Shown: positions 1 to 12,108 of the stretch, piece after piece
Numbering within the stretch: position 1 is the stretch's first letter
Layout: the number at the start of each line of letters is the position of its first letter
Assembly (NCBI GenBank): GCA_036250225.1
Contig: JAPZLL010000010.1
Location: 434,001-498,000 of the forward strand
Reading direction: 5' to 3'
DNA: 64,000 bases
Origin: Cercophora sp. LCS_1
Taxonomy: Eukaryota > Ascomycota > Sordariomycetes > Sordariales > Lasiosphaeriaceae
The notes under the pieces: generated by a model
The model's database searches: none
What the model was told of the DNA's origin: nothing
Seen by the model: only the letters and a program-made list of their open reading frames with translations
Position numbers and translations under genes: made by a program

Positions 1-3000
1 TTGATCCCCGTAATCACGCTGCTGACCATCTTTGGCCTTTACGTCGGAGTCCTCAAGCAGCCGCTCACAGCTTCGGTCGCATTTACCACTTCCACCCTGA
101 CCCTGATGCTCAAGCGGAACCTCACCCTGGTGGCATTTATATCACGCAATGTGGTAGCAGCCCTGGTATCACTTGAGCGACTTGACAGATATTTCGCATC
201 TACCGAGCCTCTGATGCAATTCCCGGTCGGCCCGCTCAGGATTCAGGCCGCAACATTCCGTCGCTCCAGGAAAGAAACGTCTTTCCGTCTCCGGGATATT
301 TCTATCGACTTTATAGACGGCGGACTGAATGTCGTATCTGGTAAGAGCGGCAGTGGGAAAACGAGCCTGCTCCTCTCCATCCTGGGCGAATTGGCACTTG
401 AGCGCGGGGCCGTTACGAGACCTAGCGACGTCGCGTTCGCCTCGCAAACACCATGGCTCCAGAACAAGACAATCCGCGACAATATCGTATTTAACTCTCC
501 GTTCGAGAAGGCCCAGTACGATCGCATAATAGAGGCATGCTGCCTATCGTTAGACTTGGACGAACTTGCGTCCGGCGATCAAACAGAAGTGGGCGAGGAC
601 GGCGCGGTATTGTCCGGAGGCCAAAAGTCGCGCATCGCCCTTGCCCGAGCGCTATACTCAAAGGCACCACTGCTACTTATCGACGACGTCTTCGCAGCGC
701 TCGACACAAAAACGGCTTTGGCCGTCTGGAGTCTCTGCTTTTGCAGCGATCTTCTGCATGGGCGGACAGTTGTATTGGTAACTCAGGTTCCATGGCTGGC
801 ACCGCAGGCCGATCTCTCCATCACGATGGAAGATGGTATGGTCAAGGCTATCGAGCAGAACCTGGGGGTAATTCGCAAACCAGCCCAGCCCGAACCAGCC
901 CAAGATATGGAAGAGAGCAGCGGCGGGGATGCCATTGAGCCACGTCTTGATGCAAACGCCAAACAGCTGCAGCCCGCAGATACACGAAACGATATTGCGA
1001 GCGAGATGAAAGCGAGCGGAGGTGTCGCGCGGTTTATGAGTAAGGAAAACCACTCGTATTCTCTATTTTTTTTTTCACTATGATCTGACGACACTCCTCG
1101 CAGTCTTCCGCTACATGCTTTACTTTGGCGGTGTCCTTCATTTGAGCGTTGCTCTCTTCCTGACTGTCCTAGTCAACACCTTGGGCCTCGCAACGACATA
1201 CTGGCTCTCGATATGGGTGGACGCTTATGAAAGCAGCGAAAACATCAATGTGGCATTTTATGCGGGTATTTACGCCTTGATCATGAACACGCTCTCGGCT
1301 GCAGAAGGTATTGCCCTTGCCGTATATCAGCGGGGTGGCTGGGTTGCGGGCCGTCGACTGCACGCAGCCATGACGCGTGCGGTACTGGGTGCTCCCCTCT
1401 CCTGGTGGAAAAACGTGCCAATCGGCCGTGTCATCAATCGGTTTAGCCAGGATATCAGGTCGATGTACGTGCTTCCTCCACATCTTCCTTGCCGGGCCTC
1501 CAAGTTCGCAGAAAACAGGCCCAAAAACTGACCCGCCCTGAACGCCTTCAATAGGGACCTCGCATTGGGAGAGATGGTTTCCTCGACCCTCGACATGGTG
1601 GTTCGCATCTTCTTCCAGGTTGGTGCAGTGAGCTCCATTCTCCCAATTTTCATGGTCCCTGTGCTAGGGACTGTCTCCATCGGCGTCGTGTTTGGCGAGA
1701 TGTACACTCGCACGGCTGTTACCGTGAGACGGCTCCTCTCGTCAAGCCGGAGTCCGGTTTTCTCACACTTTGGCGAAACCATGGATGGCCTCGCCGTCAT
1801 CCGTGCTAGGAATGGGATGCCCGAGACTTTTTGCCATCAGCTCGCCGAGAAGATCCGCCCCTACGCGAAAGCGGAGGAAGCGACCTACAACCTCAACCGC
1901 TGGGTAGCGATTCGGATTGACTTCATCACCGCCTTGGTCATGATGTCGGCTGGTATCATTGCGGTCTGGAAAGCCGATGTTCTAAAAGCCGGTCAGGTGG
2001 GCTTCTCCCTCTCAAGCGCCACCCGGCTGAGCTACGTAATCCTAAGTCTCGTGCGAAATATGAATGACTTGGAGGTTGAGCTACAGAGTGTGGGTACCTA
2101 CTTCTTTTATCATGCTGTGTCCGTATCATAATTATTTGTCTAGAACGCTGACTAGGATAGTTCCATCGAGTTGAAGAATACGTCAAACTGGAGCCGGAGG
2201 AGAGAATTGCGGATGCAAAGCATGAGCTGGACGATCGGGTTCACGATGCAGGCGGAGACAGCAACCTCAGTAATGACTGGCCACAGGAGGGATCTATCGA
2301 ACTCCGCAACGTTACGATCCGCTGGGATCCAGAAGGACCGGATATTCTCAAAGATATCAACTTGACGTTTGCCCCCGGTCGGCGCATCGCTGTAGTCGGA
2401 CGAACCGGCTCAGGGAAAAGCACGGTATGTTCGGCCAACTTTCCCCAAGATGACTGCTAAGCACAATCCCTAGCTTATTTCATCTCTTCTTCGTTTTACC
2501 CATATTGTATCGGGGCAAATCTTGTTTGACGGGGTCGATATCACACGCATCACGCGCAAAAGGCTTCGCCAGGCCGTCACCATTATCCCTCAGGACGCCG
2601 CTCTGTTTAATGGCACGGTCCAAACCAATCTCGATCCCTCCGGCACGGTGCCCGTGGACGTGCTGGAGAAGACGCTGCAGTCATGCAGCGGGATCGCCTC
2701 TTTTCGTTACAGCCGGAGCGACGAAGACGAGTCCGACACTCAAGCTAACGCTAACGGCGAAGACGGCAGGCCAACAACAATAATAACAACAACAAGCGAC
2801 ACCACAGAGCGTACTCCTCTTCTTTCCCATGCTGAGGGCCTCAGAAACGGTACAATTAGCACATTGAACCCTACAACAACAACAACAACGGCGGGGAGGC
2901 TTTCGCTAACGACAAAGGTCCAACCTAACGGTGAAAATTTCAGCCACGGCCAACGCCAGCTGATATCCCTCTGTCGCGCCTTGATCCGCAGAAGCAAGCT

Positions 3001-3319
3001 CATGCTGCTCGACGAGGCGACGGCAAACATGGATTACGAGACGGATGCTGGCGTGCAGGCGGTGCTACGCAAGGAGTTGCGTGGTGACGCAAACGGCGGG
3101 GTCGGAGCACGCACGCTCGTCACGATCGCGCATCGCCTGCGCACCATCATCGACTACGACCAGGTCGTGGTTATGGGCGGCGGACGGGTGCTGGAGATTG
3201 GCACGCCGAGAGAGCTGTACGCGCGCGGAGGCCAGTTCACCGAGCTGGTGAAGCACAGCGGAGAGGGCGCAGAGTTGGTGGATATGCTGGAGGGGAACGC
3301 AGACGTAGCCACACTTTGA
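1..3319 (+). CDS. ABC transporter, ABCC (MRP-like) full-size type, 5' part outside the window
   Basis: ATP-driven exporter of conjugates or toxins, in the plasma or vacuolar membrane. Exons as I splice them: <1-1039, 1104-1464, 1555-2089, 2161-2424, 2474-3319; about 1014 residues are in view. The frame enters within the first membrane domain. NBD1 has Walker A GKSGSGKT (near residue 114), signature LSGGQ (near 204) and Walker B LLLIDDV. A second membrane domain follows (exons 2-3). NBD2 has Walker A GRTGSGKST split from its continuation by intron 4, signature FSHGQRQ and Walker B LMLLDEA. NBD1 keeps D-D in Walker B whereas NBD2 has the canonical D-E, the asymmetry known for ABCC proteins. NBD2 carries an unusual N/T-rich insert of about 60 residues between the Q-loop and the signature. 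The true start lies upstream, so the first codon here is not a start. Substrate cannot be told. Confidence 0.93.
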
Positions 3320-4734
3320 CGGGTGCTGCCGTTATGCGTTTTAACATTATCGGCTCGGCTTGGAGCTTTCTGGTGTCATGATCGACGACTATGCTGAGGA
3401 ACATGGGCTGAGCTTCCATTTCCTGAGTCTCGACTACGCGCTTCCCTAGGTAGCCCGCCAGTTGAGATCATTCCTGAGCAAGAATGACAGGGAAGGAAGA
3501 ATCAAATAATATATATCCAGGGTGATATGTAGCGAACTTGCAACGAGTGAAGGTGGTACATCGTGCTCATAGGATGAACACCCTTTTAACTTACCTACTT
3601 TGATGTCGATTTCATACACCAAAGCCCCTGAGAAATCAGCCTCCCTGATCTCCGCCGTCACAGAGAAAGTGTTGTGTCCGTCAGAATAGGAAACCAAGTC
3701 CGCAGTTCCAAGCTCAAGGTCAGTGCTCAAGGTAAGTGGGATCGAAGGTAACAAACACCTCGGGTATCTCAAGTCAACGGGCGTTTGACGCAGGCGGGAG
3801 GGCTTACCATACAAGCTAGTTACATCTTCACCACCTCCGTGGGGATACCAATTGCGGCCGTGCTGGGTTGCGTTAGTGTAGTACTTGCCTTTTATAGCGA
3901 CTTCGCAATCGACGCAATTGGAGAAAATATGACTAGAGTCCCCAGCAGGGATAACGCTTTGCTATTTCGGCTTTTCTTTGCGGTGAAAGTATTGCCAGCA
4001 ATGTCAATATAGAAGACATCCCTACCAAGTTACCTACCTGCTCTCAAGTTTTGATCCGCACTGCCAGAATCTGGCGGCTGTGGGCATCTTCGTGGCCAAG
4101 GACTTCTTTAGATTCGCAGTGGATCCGGGGGTTGACATTTTCGAACCGGCCGGACAACAAAAGTCGGGTCGACACTCCTCGTCTCAGTTTGCACCTTTCA
4201 GACGAGGAATAATGAAACGCCAGGTTGACGTATTCTTGCAGAAGGGTGGGTCGCAACAAGTGTGAACAATGCAGATGGCCGAGGGCTACCGGTGCGCCTG
4301 TTCCAATGGGGAAAACAGATGAGGTAACAAGCCAGACCCGATGGCGGGGCGCTGAAACCACATTTGATAGGCTTGCGGACAGAAGAACGAATTCGGATTT
4401 GCATCATCATGATTTTGCTCACTGGAACTTTGCATTCTGCATCGCTCTCTCCCCACTTTTGAACAAGAAAGACGAGCCGCCCGCGTGAGCCCGGAAGCCG
4501 CCGCGAACCGCCACCTCTGTACCACCCAGATTTGCCGTCACAAGATGGCGCCGAGGCGCTTTCCGTCTTCGGATTCTGCGTTCCCGGCCAATTCTTTTCC
4601 TGTGTCCGCCTTCGGTTGCGGTTGGGTCTATTGCAGTGCACATTCCGCCCCAAGATTCATGCGCTTTGAACTAAAGCGCCTCTCTCCAGGCACTGTTGCC
4701 GGGATTCGCTCCCACGACCGATGCCGTCGCCAAC
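3320..4734. other. Intergenic region with one possible gene remnant
   Basis: Between the ABC transporter stop and the next gene I see no complete gene on either strand. A stretch on the minus strand (3597-3961) reads as protein and is listed separately. The last 250 bases are presumably the promoter and leader of the SAT4-like gene. Confidence 0.5.
3597..3961 (-). pseudogene. Possible exon fragment(s) of an unrecognised minus-strand gene
   Basis: Reading leftward from 3961 after a TAG acceptor, one frame stays open and looks protein-like, with N-C-x2-C, an N-x-T glycosylation site and a Gly/His-rich turn, then a second stretch containing ADLVSYSDGHNTFSV and ending at about 3597 before a GTAGGT donor-like site. 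GTAACT or GTAAGC near 3802-3820 may start an intron ending at a TTGAG acceptor near 3713. I could not connect this to an upstream exon with a start codon: the best upstream frame (4044-4361) has a stop at the junction. It may be a decayed gene or part of a gene I cannot assemble. I do not recognise the family. Confidence 0.25.
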
Positions 4735-5824
4735 ATGGCGGCGCCGGATCCGCCCGGACCGGACGTTTCCAGGGTCCCGACGATTCTCGGCGCTCTCATC
4801 CCGGTCCACGCACTTTGCGCGCTACTGGTTGGCCTGCGCATCTACACGCACTCCCGGCCTGTGGTGCACCTCGGATGGGACGATGCAGCCGTTGTCTTGG
4901 CCATGGTCAGATTTTTTTTTTTTTTTTCTTCTTCTTCTTCTTCTTTGCGCGATGGCACTTTTTAGCTTGGCCGACATGTAGACACGAAGCTAACCTTTGG
5001 CGACCTCAACGGTAATTTAGGCCGCTACGACGACTCAGTTTGCTATTTTCCTCTCAGCGATACCGTACGGCGCCGGCCGACACAACATCTACATTCTTCC
5101 CGATGACCAGCTGAAGGCCAGCAAACTGCTCTTTTTCAGCCAATTCTCTTGGAGCTGGGGGGTCGCTCTTGGCAAGATCAGCATCGCCTTCCTCTTGCTA
5201 CAGCTCAGGACCGGTGTTTACTGGCACCTGTTCCTGTACGCCATGATCGCCGTGCAGGTTGCGTCGGCCCTGTGCGCAAATGTCGTCCAGCTTGCGCGGT
5301 GCCGTCCCATCTCGGCCGCATGGCGCTTCGAGACGGACCGCGCCCACTGCCTGAGCACGCAGATCATCTACATTTCGTCCTACACCAATGGCACCATCGC
5401 CGTGCTTACCGATCTCATGTTGTCGGTCATCCCGCTCACCTTCCTGCGCAACATCCGGCGTAGCCGACGCGAGCGGCTGGTTATCGCCTTGCTGATGGGG
5501 CTCGGCGTGTTCGCCGCCGCGGCCGAGGTCGTCAAGCTGACACACGTCCGCTGGTATGGGCAGACGGGTGATATGTTGTGGGATTGTGTTGGGCTCGTCG
5601 TCTGGTCCGTCCTCGCAGCGCAAATGGGTATCATCGCGGCTTGTGTGCCCCGCCTGAAATCGCCGTTGGAGGCTGTGCTGCGGCGGACTGGTTGGCTCGG
5701 CGAGCCGTCAGCCCAACTCCAATCCATCAACTTGTACACGGACCCACCCCAGTCCCCAGATCCCCTATCCAGTGGTGGCAGGACCAAAGTCATGATAAAT
5801 TTGCCCAGTAGTAATTGCGAGTAG
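4735..5824 (+). CDS. SAT4/rhodopsin-domain (PTH11-like) integral membrane protein
   Basis: Seven-helix fungal membrane protein of the large family that includes PTH11-like receptors; proposed surface sensor, ligand unknown. Exons 4735-4905 and 5021-5824, 324 residues. The start ATG at 4735 is the first in frame; upstream near-cognate codons were not used. The family hallmark GLRIYT...LGWDD lies at residues 33-52, followed by YGAGRHN at the start of exon 2, several hydrophobic segments, and the conserved pair of late helices with CxxPxLK after MGIIAACVPR. The C-terminal tail is short and polar. The intron (115 nt) begins with GTCAGA and carries a long T tract followed by CTT repeats. The paralogous gene at 12109-13484 has an intron at the equivalent place, just after the LGWDD/VGLDD region. 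No CFEM domain is present. Confidence 0.85.
4912..4945 (+). repeat. Poly(T)/(CTT)n simple repeat in an intron
   Basis: About 16 T followed by six CTT units, inside the intron of the SAT4-like gene. It sits just after the donor, where a tract of this length is unusual, and is likely to be length-polymorphic. Confidence 0.9.
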
Positions 5825-6497
5825 AAGGGAGAATGGAGCAGTACGTATCCTTGAGGTTATCGGGCGTCTCGCCATGGGTTTGAGACGAGCCAAGGTCGAG
5901 GTGACCTGATGCCACCTCGATCCAGCCCAAAAGGCTTTACCCTGACACTGGCGTCAAGTCGGCCTGGCCGACGGGAAAGACAACGCCTCCAGGCTAATCG
6001 GGCGTGTTCCGTACGAGGTTAGGCCACTTTCTCTCTGACACGGGCCGAGCCACACGCCCACCCAGTACGCGTATAGAATTGTTATCTGGAAGGGCGATAC
6101 CGTTCGCGTTCGCAGCCCTTTACCGCGTAGCGGTGGCGAGGGCCGGGGTGGTGCCTGCTGGTCCTGTTGTCGCCGAGGAAGAGACCATGTCGACAATGGG
6201 ACGGCTGGAGACCACGGAGATGAGGTTGTGGGTGAGGTATTGGCTGGCTGGAGTTATGGGGTTGTATGTGGTGCTTTCAGCGGGGAGTACTGTTTGGCTG
6301 AAGAGGTGGTGGGGGTGGAAGGCGGCTGGGTGTAAAGTTGATGGAAGCGAACCTAGTCGGCATCAGGTAAAAAACAGTACAGTGAAAAGGTGCCCATATT
6401 GATGGTGACTCTTTCCTTGGCCTTTGGCTTCGTAACTGGCTTCCTTTTGGTATTAGTATGTGCTTTCGTGCGAATACTCCCAAGTCCAAGACCAGTG
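5825..6497. other. Convergent intergenic region, no gene seen
   Basis: Lies between the 3' ends of the SAT4-like gene (plus) and the ankyrin gene (minus). An open frame at 6004-6402 has no family resemblance and poor composition. I see nothing else supportable. Confidence 0.5.
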
Positions 6498-8989
6498 TCA
6501 ACGCCCGTCCCCCTTTTCTTCACCCCTGGGTACCCTCACCTTCTCCCCCTTGCCGCTCACGCTCACAACCAGGTTCGCAAACGCCTCCCTCAACTCATCC
6601 GACACTACAAGTCTCTGACCAAACACCTGCGCCGCCGTCAACCCCTCCTTATTCTTTAACCACAGGTCCAGCTCCAACCCGTAGCCCGCCAGAGCCGCCA
6701 TGGTCTCAACACTCCCCGACGCTGCCGCACAATGCAGGACGCTCCCCATGTCTCCGACGTGGCAATGGCTTGCCCCCGCCTGAACCAAAATAGGCAGCGA
6801 TTTGACCGCATTAAAACCCACCGCGTACAAAATTGCCGTGTTTCCGGTATGATCCATCCCTTCCAAGTCGGCTCCATGCTCGATCAGCAACCGCGCCATC
6901 TGGGCATCATCCTCTGCCACGGCGGATAGAAGCGGCGGATAGTAACATGTTGCGCCATTCTCGTCATAGTCCAAGTCCGACCCTGCGGCGAGAAGCAACT
7001 TGGCCGCAACATAGTTCCCGCTGCCTGCGGCGTACGTCAACGGGCGCTGAGCGTTCAGCGGGTTCTTCTGGTGCACATCGGCCCCGGCGTCGAGGAGCAG
7101 CCGGACGGTGCGCTCGACATCTCCTCCTCGCATCGATCCGGCTGCCCAGTGCAAGGGAGTGGATCCTCCGTTGGTCATGAGATCGAGCCGCGCGCCGGCG
7201 AGGAGAAGAGCAGCCGTCGCGTCGGCGTCGTTGCACTTTGCAACGGCGTAGTGAAGCGCCGTCGCGCCGAAGCGGTCCTGCGCGTTGACCAGGTTTTCGA
7301 GGGCTTCTCGCGAAACGTCCGGACGGGCCGTGTACGATTTCAGAAAGGAGACGAGTGAGATGGGGAACATCTTGGTGACGACCTTGTGCAGCGACGTGAG
7401 GTTGAGTTCGTCAGCGTGGGAAGAGATGGAGAAGAGCTGGTCGAGCTCGTCGAGCACGGCCTGCCGGCAGTCCCGGAGGAGGATCTTGCGCGCTGCTTCG
7501 TGGCGAGGAGAAAAGCCAAAGTCGTCTTCGTAATCCGGATCGGCGCCCGCCTGCAGGAGGAGGCGGACTTTGCGGATGTCCACGCCGGGCGGGACTTTGA
7601 GGGCCGCGTGCAGGGCCGAACAGCCGTCGGAGCGGTCCACCTCGAGCAGGCAAGCCGTGTTTTTGGCCAGAAGCCTGCGCACTTCGTCGGGCGTGCCGCG
7701 CTCCGAGACAAAGAGGATGTTGTTGCCCGGTTCGCTGACGATTCGACGACGGACAACGAGGCCGAATCTGAAGGAGCCCTTCATGGAAGCCTCGAGGAGG
7801 AAGTGCAACGTCACCCACATGAACCAGAGCGGAAAGGCATATGTTACTTGGAGGCGCACGGAGCGGCGGGCTATGCAGAGGGGGGAATCGCAACATGAGT
7901 TGTTGGTGGGCAAGCCGCTGTAGCCAATGAAGAGGAGGCCTGCTATGGACCGCATCGCGCTCGGCATTGTCCAGGAAACGTCGGGTGGGGTGGGCTGGTG
8001 ACATCGGCAGGGACAATCTTCTGCGCAGCGAGCGTGGGATGGCATGACGGAGAAGTAGATGGCGTCTGTTCCGCCGAAAGACTCGGAGGGGATTGCGGGA
8101 GGCTTGGAGCCTGTGATTTGTTTTCGGTGTCTTGTCGTGTGGGTGGCGTAGCGCTGGTTCATTGCGCTGGACTCGACGAGCAGGGCAGTGACTGCTCCCT
8201 CGAGGGTGGAGATGCGATGCTGCATCTCCAAGTTTGTGTTTTCTAGTTCACCATCTTTTACCCTGGGCGGTTGCTCCTCTTCATGTGTGGCTTTTTCGCA
8301 CGCGATGGTAGGGGTGTCTGACAAGGTCTTTTCGGTCATGTCTTGATACAGGGGAAGGGTTCCGTTTTCTAGACCCTCTCGTGCAGTCTCAGGGTCTGCG
8401 GCTTCTGGAACAGGATCTGGTGCCTGTGAAGCTGTTGGCACAGCCTGGCAAAGACCATCGTGAACCCTGATATAAATGTCTCGGAGCTGAAGATGGATGC
8501 TGGTCGAGATGGTACTGGAGGCGAATGTCAGTCGGCTCATTGACCACTTCGAGTGCCGGCTTACATGTTTTCTGCAGTCATCAACTCGTTTATTCTCCGC
8601 CGGACCTCGCGCATCTCGTCTTTCAAGAGAGCCGCCTTGGACTGGTAGAGGATCCATCGTACTCTCTGGGCTGACCTTCCCTGCCTCAATAGCTTCCTCG
8701 TTATGGAGTCGATCTTTGCCAGAGTCTCCTCAGCTTGTGCCAATTGAGACGTCAATGTGTCGACGAAACGCCTATGCTCGGAGCCCTTGAGTCGCATCAG
8801 TGACCTCTTTGCGCCGTGGATGCTGTCCAGAACAAGGCTCAGGTCGGCAACCTCGTTTGAGAGAGCAAGAATGATATCCGGGCCATTTTTGAAACTTCTG
8901 TAAAGGTGATGGAGTCCAGACGAAGTCCTAGCTGATATATCCAAAAGTTGTGTTATGGCTGTTATTGCAGTGAGGGGGTCGACAGCCAT
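6498..8989 (-). CDS. Ankyrin-repeat protein with fungal NLR-type N-terminal domain
   Basis: Exons 8989-8565 and 8514-6498, 813 residues. Residues 1 to about 140 form an all-alpha domain beginning MAVDPLTAITAITQLLDIS, like the N-terminal domains (PigL_N/HeLo-like class) found at the front of fungal STAND/NLR proteins. A linker of about 200 residues follows with one hydrophobic stretch (near LWFMWVTLHFLLE). The C-terminal half has at least six ankyrin repeats, recognisable from GATALHYAVA, GSTPLHWAAG, RPLTYAAGSG and GNTAILYAVG. There is no NACHT or NB-ARC region, so it has the sensor-like and signalling-like ends of an NLR but not the ATPase switch. The 50-nt intron separates the N-domain from the rest. 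A role in non-self or stress signalling is inference from architecture; a plain scaffold is equally possible. Confidence 0.85.
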
Positions 8990-11900
8990 GATACCTGGGC
9001 TGACATCAAGCAAGATGTGCCAATGCCAAACGCTGCGATGAAAATTGCCGCGCTTCGCCAAGGTAACTTCTGGTGATTCCTTGGGGATATATGAAACACA
9101 GAACACTACCCTAGGCGGCTATTGTTGGGAGATAGCGCTTACTTGGTCAAATAGGCTCAATTGATCTCTGTTGTGTCTTGGCGCGCACGGAATGTCCACA
9201 CTCCTAGGAAGTCAAGCGGGTGACAAAAAAGGAGTGATGCAGAGACTACTCAGACAGAAAATCATACTCACCAACTGTGGTTGATGCGATCTCATGACCT
9301 TTCGTACAAGGTGCGGTCCCCTCTGGCCTTTTTTGATCCCGTCACTGTTGTTTTGTCGCCACTTTGAAGTCTCTGCTACGTGTGTGCATTATATGAAGTG
9401 CTGCACAAGCACGGCGCAACACCAAAGCTTTATCGCCGACCCATTTAGGCACCCGCGACAAAAGCCCCGCTATGCTGTGTAACTAGGGTTCATACACCGG
9501 ACGCAACGTGGAAGAAGAGAATAACAAGACAATGATACCCGGAACGAGAAACGTCAATGCAGGCGATGTGACGAGTGTTTTCCTTGTCCTTGCGCATGTA
9601 AAGTTGGGCAGGAAATGCCATCAATATCAGTTTTGGGCACAGGCAGCTAACGTGTCTTGAAGAAAGCAGAGTCCGACGGGACAGAAGCACACACTCCGAG
9701 CTGACGGAGGTCCCCCACGTGTCGACCATCCCTGAGGGGTGGGATTATCCACCAGGTGGTCGCTGTCCGAGCGGCTTTGTTAGGTACCAGATTGCAGAAA
9801 TGCTGGCTGTCTTGGGCCAAACGAAGATGGACTGTGGCGCGCCAATAAGCGCACTCTTGAGGAAGCTTGGTCTCAACACCTTCCTGTTGATTACATAATA
9901 TATCTGTTCCTCCGATCGGAGGTGCTGGTTTGGCATGTTTCTTCCCATGGGGACTTTTTCACCGGCCGCTATGTCAGCGTGCCTGTGGGTGCGTCGATAT
10001 TCCTGGGGACGGCTTCATCCAAGGGTATGTCTGTCAAAAGCACAGGCGCTGCTACTTCATAGTTGTGACTTTGAATGGATTGCTTGATTTGTGTGTGTGT
10101 TATATAGTAATACAGGATGGTGGTAACTAGCCGGCTGAAGCGGGTGTGGCATCTCAGCTCCGATCAACTCCGATCAACTCCGATCAGCCCTGTTCAGCTC
10201 CAACAGGACCGCACCTCCGTCGGTACTGCTGTGCATCCTATTTGACAGTATGGTTTCGGACTGCTGTATATAGGACGTTGGTGACGAGGCGGACGCTACT
10301 TGCTGTAGCCGAGGGAAACGGCGGTAATGGCGGCTTATGAGGGTGCTATCACGTGTGAACGGTTTTGGCCGGAATCCTCTCGGCTCCGGACCCACAAGAC
10401 CGGGGTAGCGCCGGAGCAGCCCGCAGCCGATGTCACGCCGGAGAATGAGCCTCACCCCAGCATAATCCGCACAGACGAAAAGGTCTGAACCTCGGCTTGC
10501 GATAAGCTTACAACGCCGCTGCATTGTCTCCCAAAGCTAGAGAGGGATATGACGCTAAAGAGTCAAAACCTCAGCTATCTTGACATTTGGCAGACGGAAG
10601 TTTTGTAAGGGCATAATGCAGCAACAGGAGACTGCAACAGAACACTTTCATCCTAGTCCCCTAAGATAACAAGCCCTGAAAGAGCGCACACGGAGCACGA
10701 CATGGTGACCCACTCAACACGAACACGTCCCTGTTGCTGCCAACCGCACCGGCATTCAGCTACGTCCCGAGCCGGCTCCGAGCCGGCTCTCCAAGCAACG
10801 TCTGCTGTGACCCCAACCGCTAGCCTTCCCGGACACCTTGGCCAAACACAACCAAACCGCTTATAGACTAGACATTTTTTTGCCAAAGCGCAATCCCGTG
10901 CGGGCCGCGTCTAACATTTTATTCATCGCGGTGTGTTTTGGACCGCCTCCGTTCGTAAGGCTTGATCTCATAGATTTCTCCCATTCGACACCACATTGGC
11001 GGGTTGCAGTTGCGTTGCTTAACTGTCATGCCATCATGCCACCTTCAGTGCCTCCTCTGGTCCCCCTCTTCTAGTCTCGTGGCTAGACGCTACATTCGCG
11101 ACAAGGTCAACGACGAGGGGTATCTGGCAAAAGGAAATGAAAAAGAAAACAAGGGACCATCGGGGATTGAGTATTCGCATTGGACCAACCTCATCGTGGG
11201 AAGCGGAGGAACAGGGACAGGGGGGTTTGGGTTGGGTTGGATTGCAACTCAACTCCTAACACGGGTTTTTTTTAGGGGTTGTGGAGCAGGAGTGAGAGGG
11301 GTGGGTTGCGCCGAGGAAAGGTCCCCCACGAGCGTTCTCTATTGGAGAGTTCGGACGCCCGACTTCGCCCGCAAGATGCAACAAACCATTCTCTGGTAAA
11401 GTCCCAAGACGCGCATGGAAGAGCCGTCGAACCACATCTGGGGTCATCTCGATTTGATCAAGATTGTACCCCTGTCCTGCTCCTCCCCACTCCATCCCTG
11501 ACCCTTGGCCATGTTCGGGATACCCATGTTGCCATGTTTCCGACGTCTCCACTACCTACCATGCTAGTAACCCCACAGGTGGATCACCACAGGGGAGCCC
11601 TTGATTCCCCCCGAGCACGGCCAAACCGGACTGACGGATGAGGACGCTTAGCCCGCCAGAGGCAATATCCCGAACCGGCTACGCCGGCGTTCATTTAATT
11701 CGGACCAGTGTTCGTCTTGTCACCGGTGTATACAGTAATGCGAGCGCCGAGCAACACTGCAACGACGAACCTTTCCTGGCGCAAGCGAGAAGGGGAGTCT
11801 CAGCCATGACGGGGTTTTCCACAGTGGCAACACCAACACACCTGCGAAGGTCTTGAAACTCGCGTTTGCGTTTATTCCGGGCCCATGGTGCAACAGAATT

Positions 11901-12108
11901 CTACATCTTGGAACCATTTTCATAACACATGCGTAGTAGTATACTATACTCAATAGATGTCATGAACGAAAAAAAAACCAAATGTCTAAATAGGAAAGGG
12001 GAACCATGGGGCGGCCTTTCCCCGAGCGTCCGTCTCCACCCATCCCTTTTCCTCGGCGCACCAAAAAGTCAGGCAACGTGCAAAAAAAACAACCCAATTT
12101 CCACCCTA
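8990..12108. other. 3.1 kb gene-free stretch
   Basis: No supportable coding region on either strand; open frames are short and of biased composition. It contains a 10-bp tandem repeat (10158-10187), a direct repeat of a GAGCCGGCTC palindrome near 10779, and T- and G-rich patches. The first few hundred bases should be the promoter of the ankyrin gene, and the last part is downstream of the second SAT4-like gene. Confidence 0.5.
10158..10187 (+). repeat. Three 10-bp tandem units (CTCCGATCAA)
   Basis: CTCCGATCAA twice and then CTCCGATCAG, in direct tandem with no spacing. Too small for a satellite; function unknown. Confidence 0.9.

Noticed and set aside
6004..6402. Open frame between convergent genes
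   Set aside because: No recognisable domain, no good start and composition unlike neighbouring genes.
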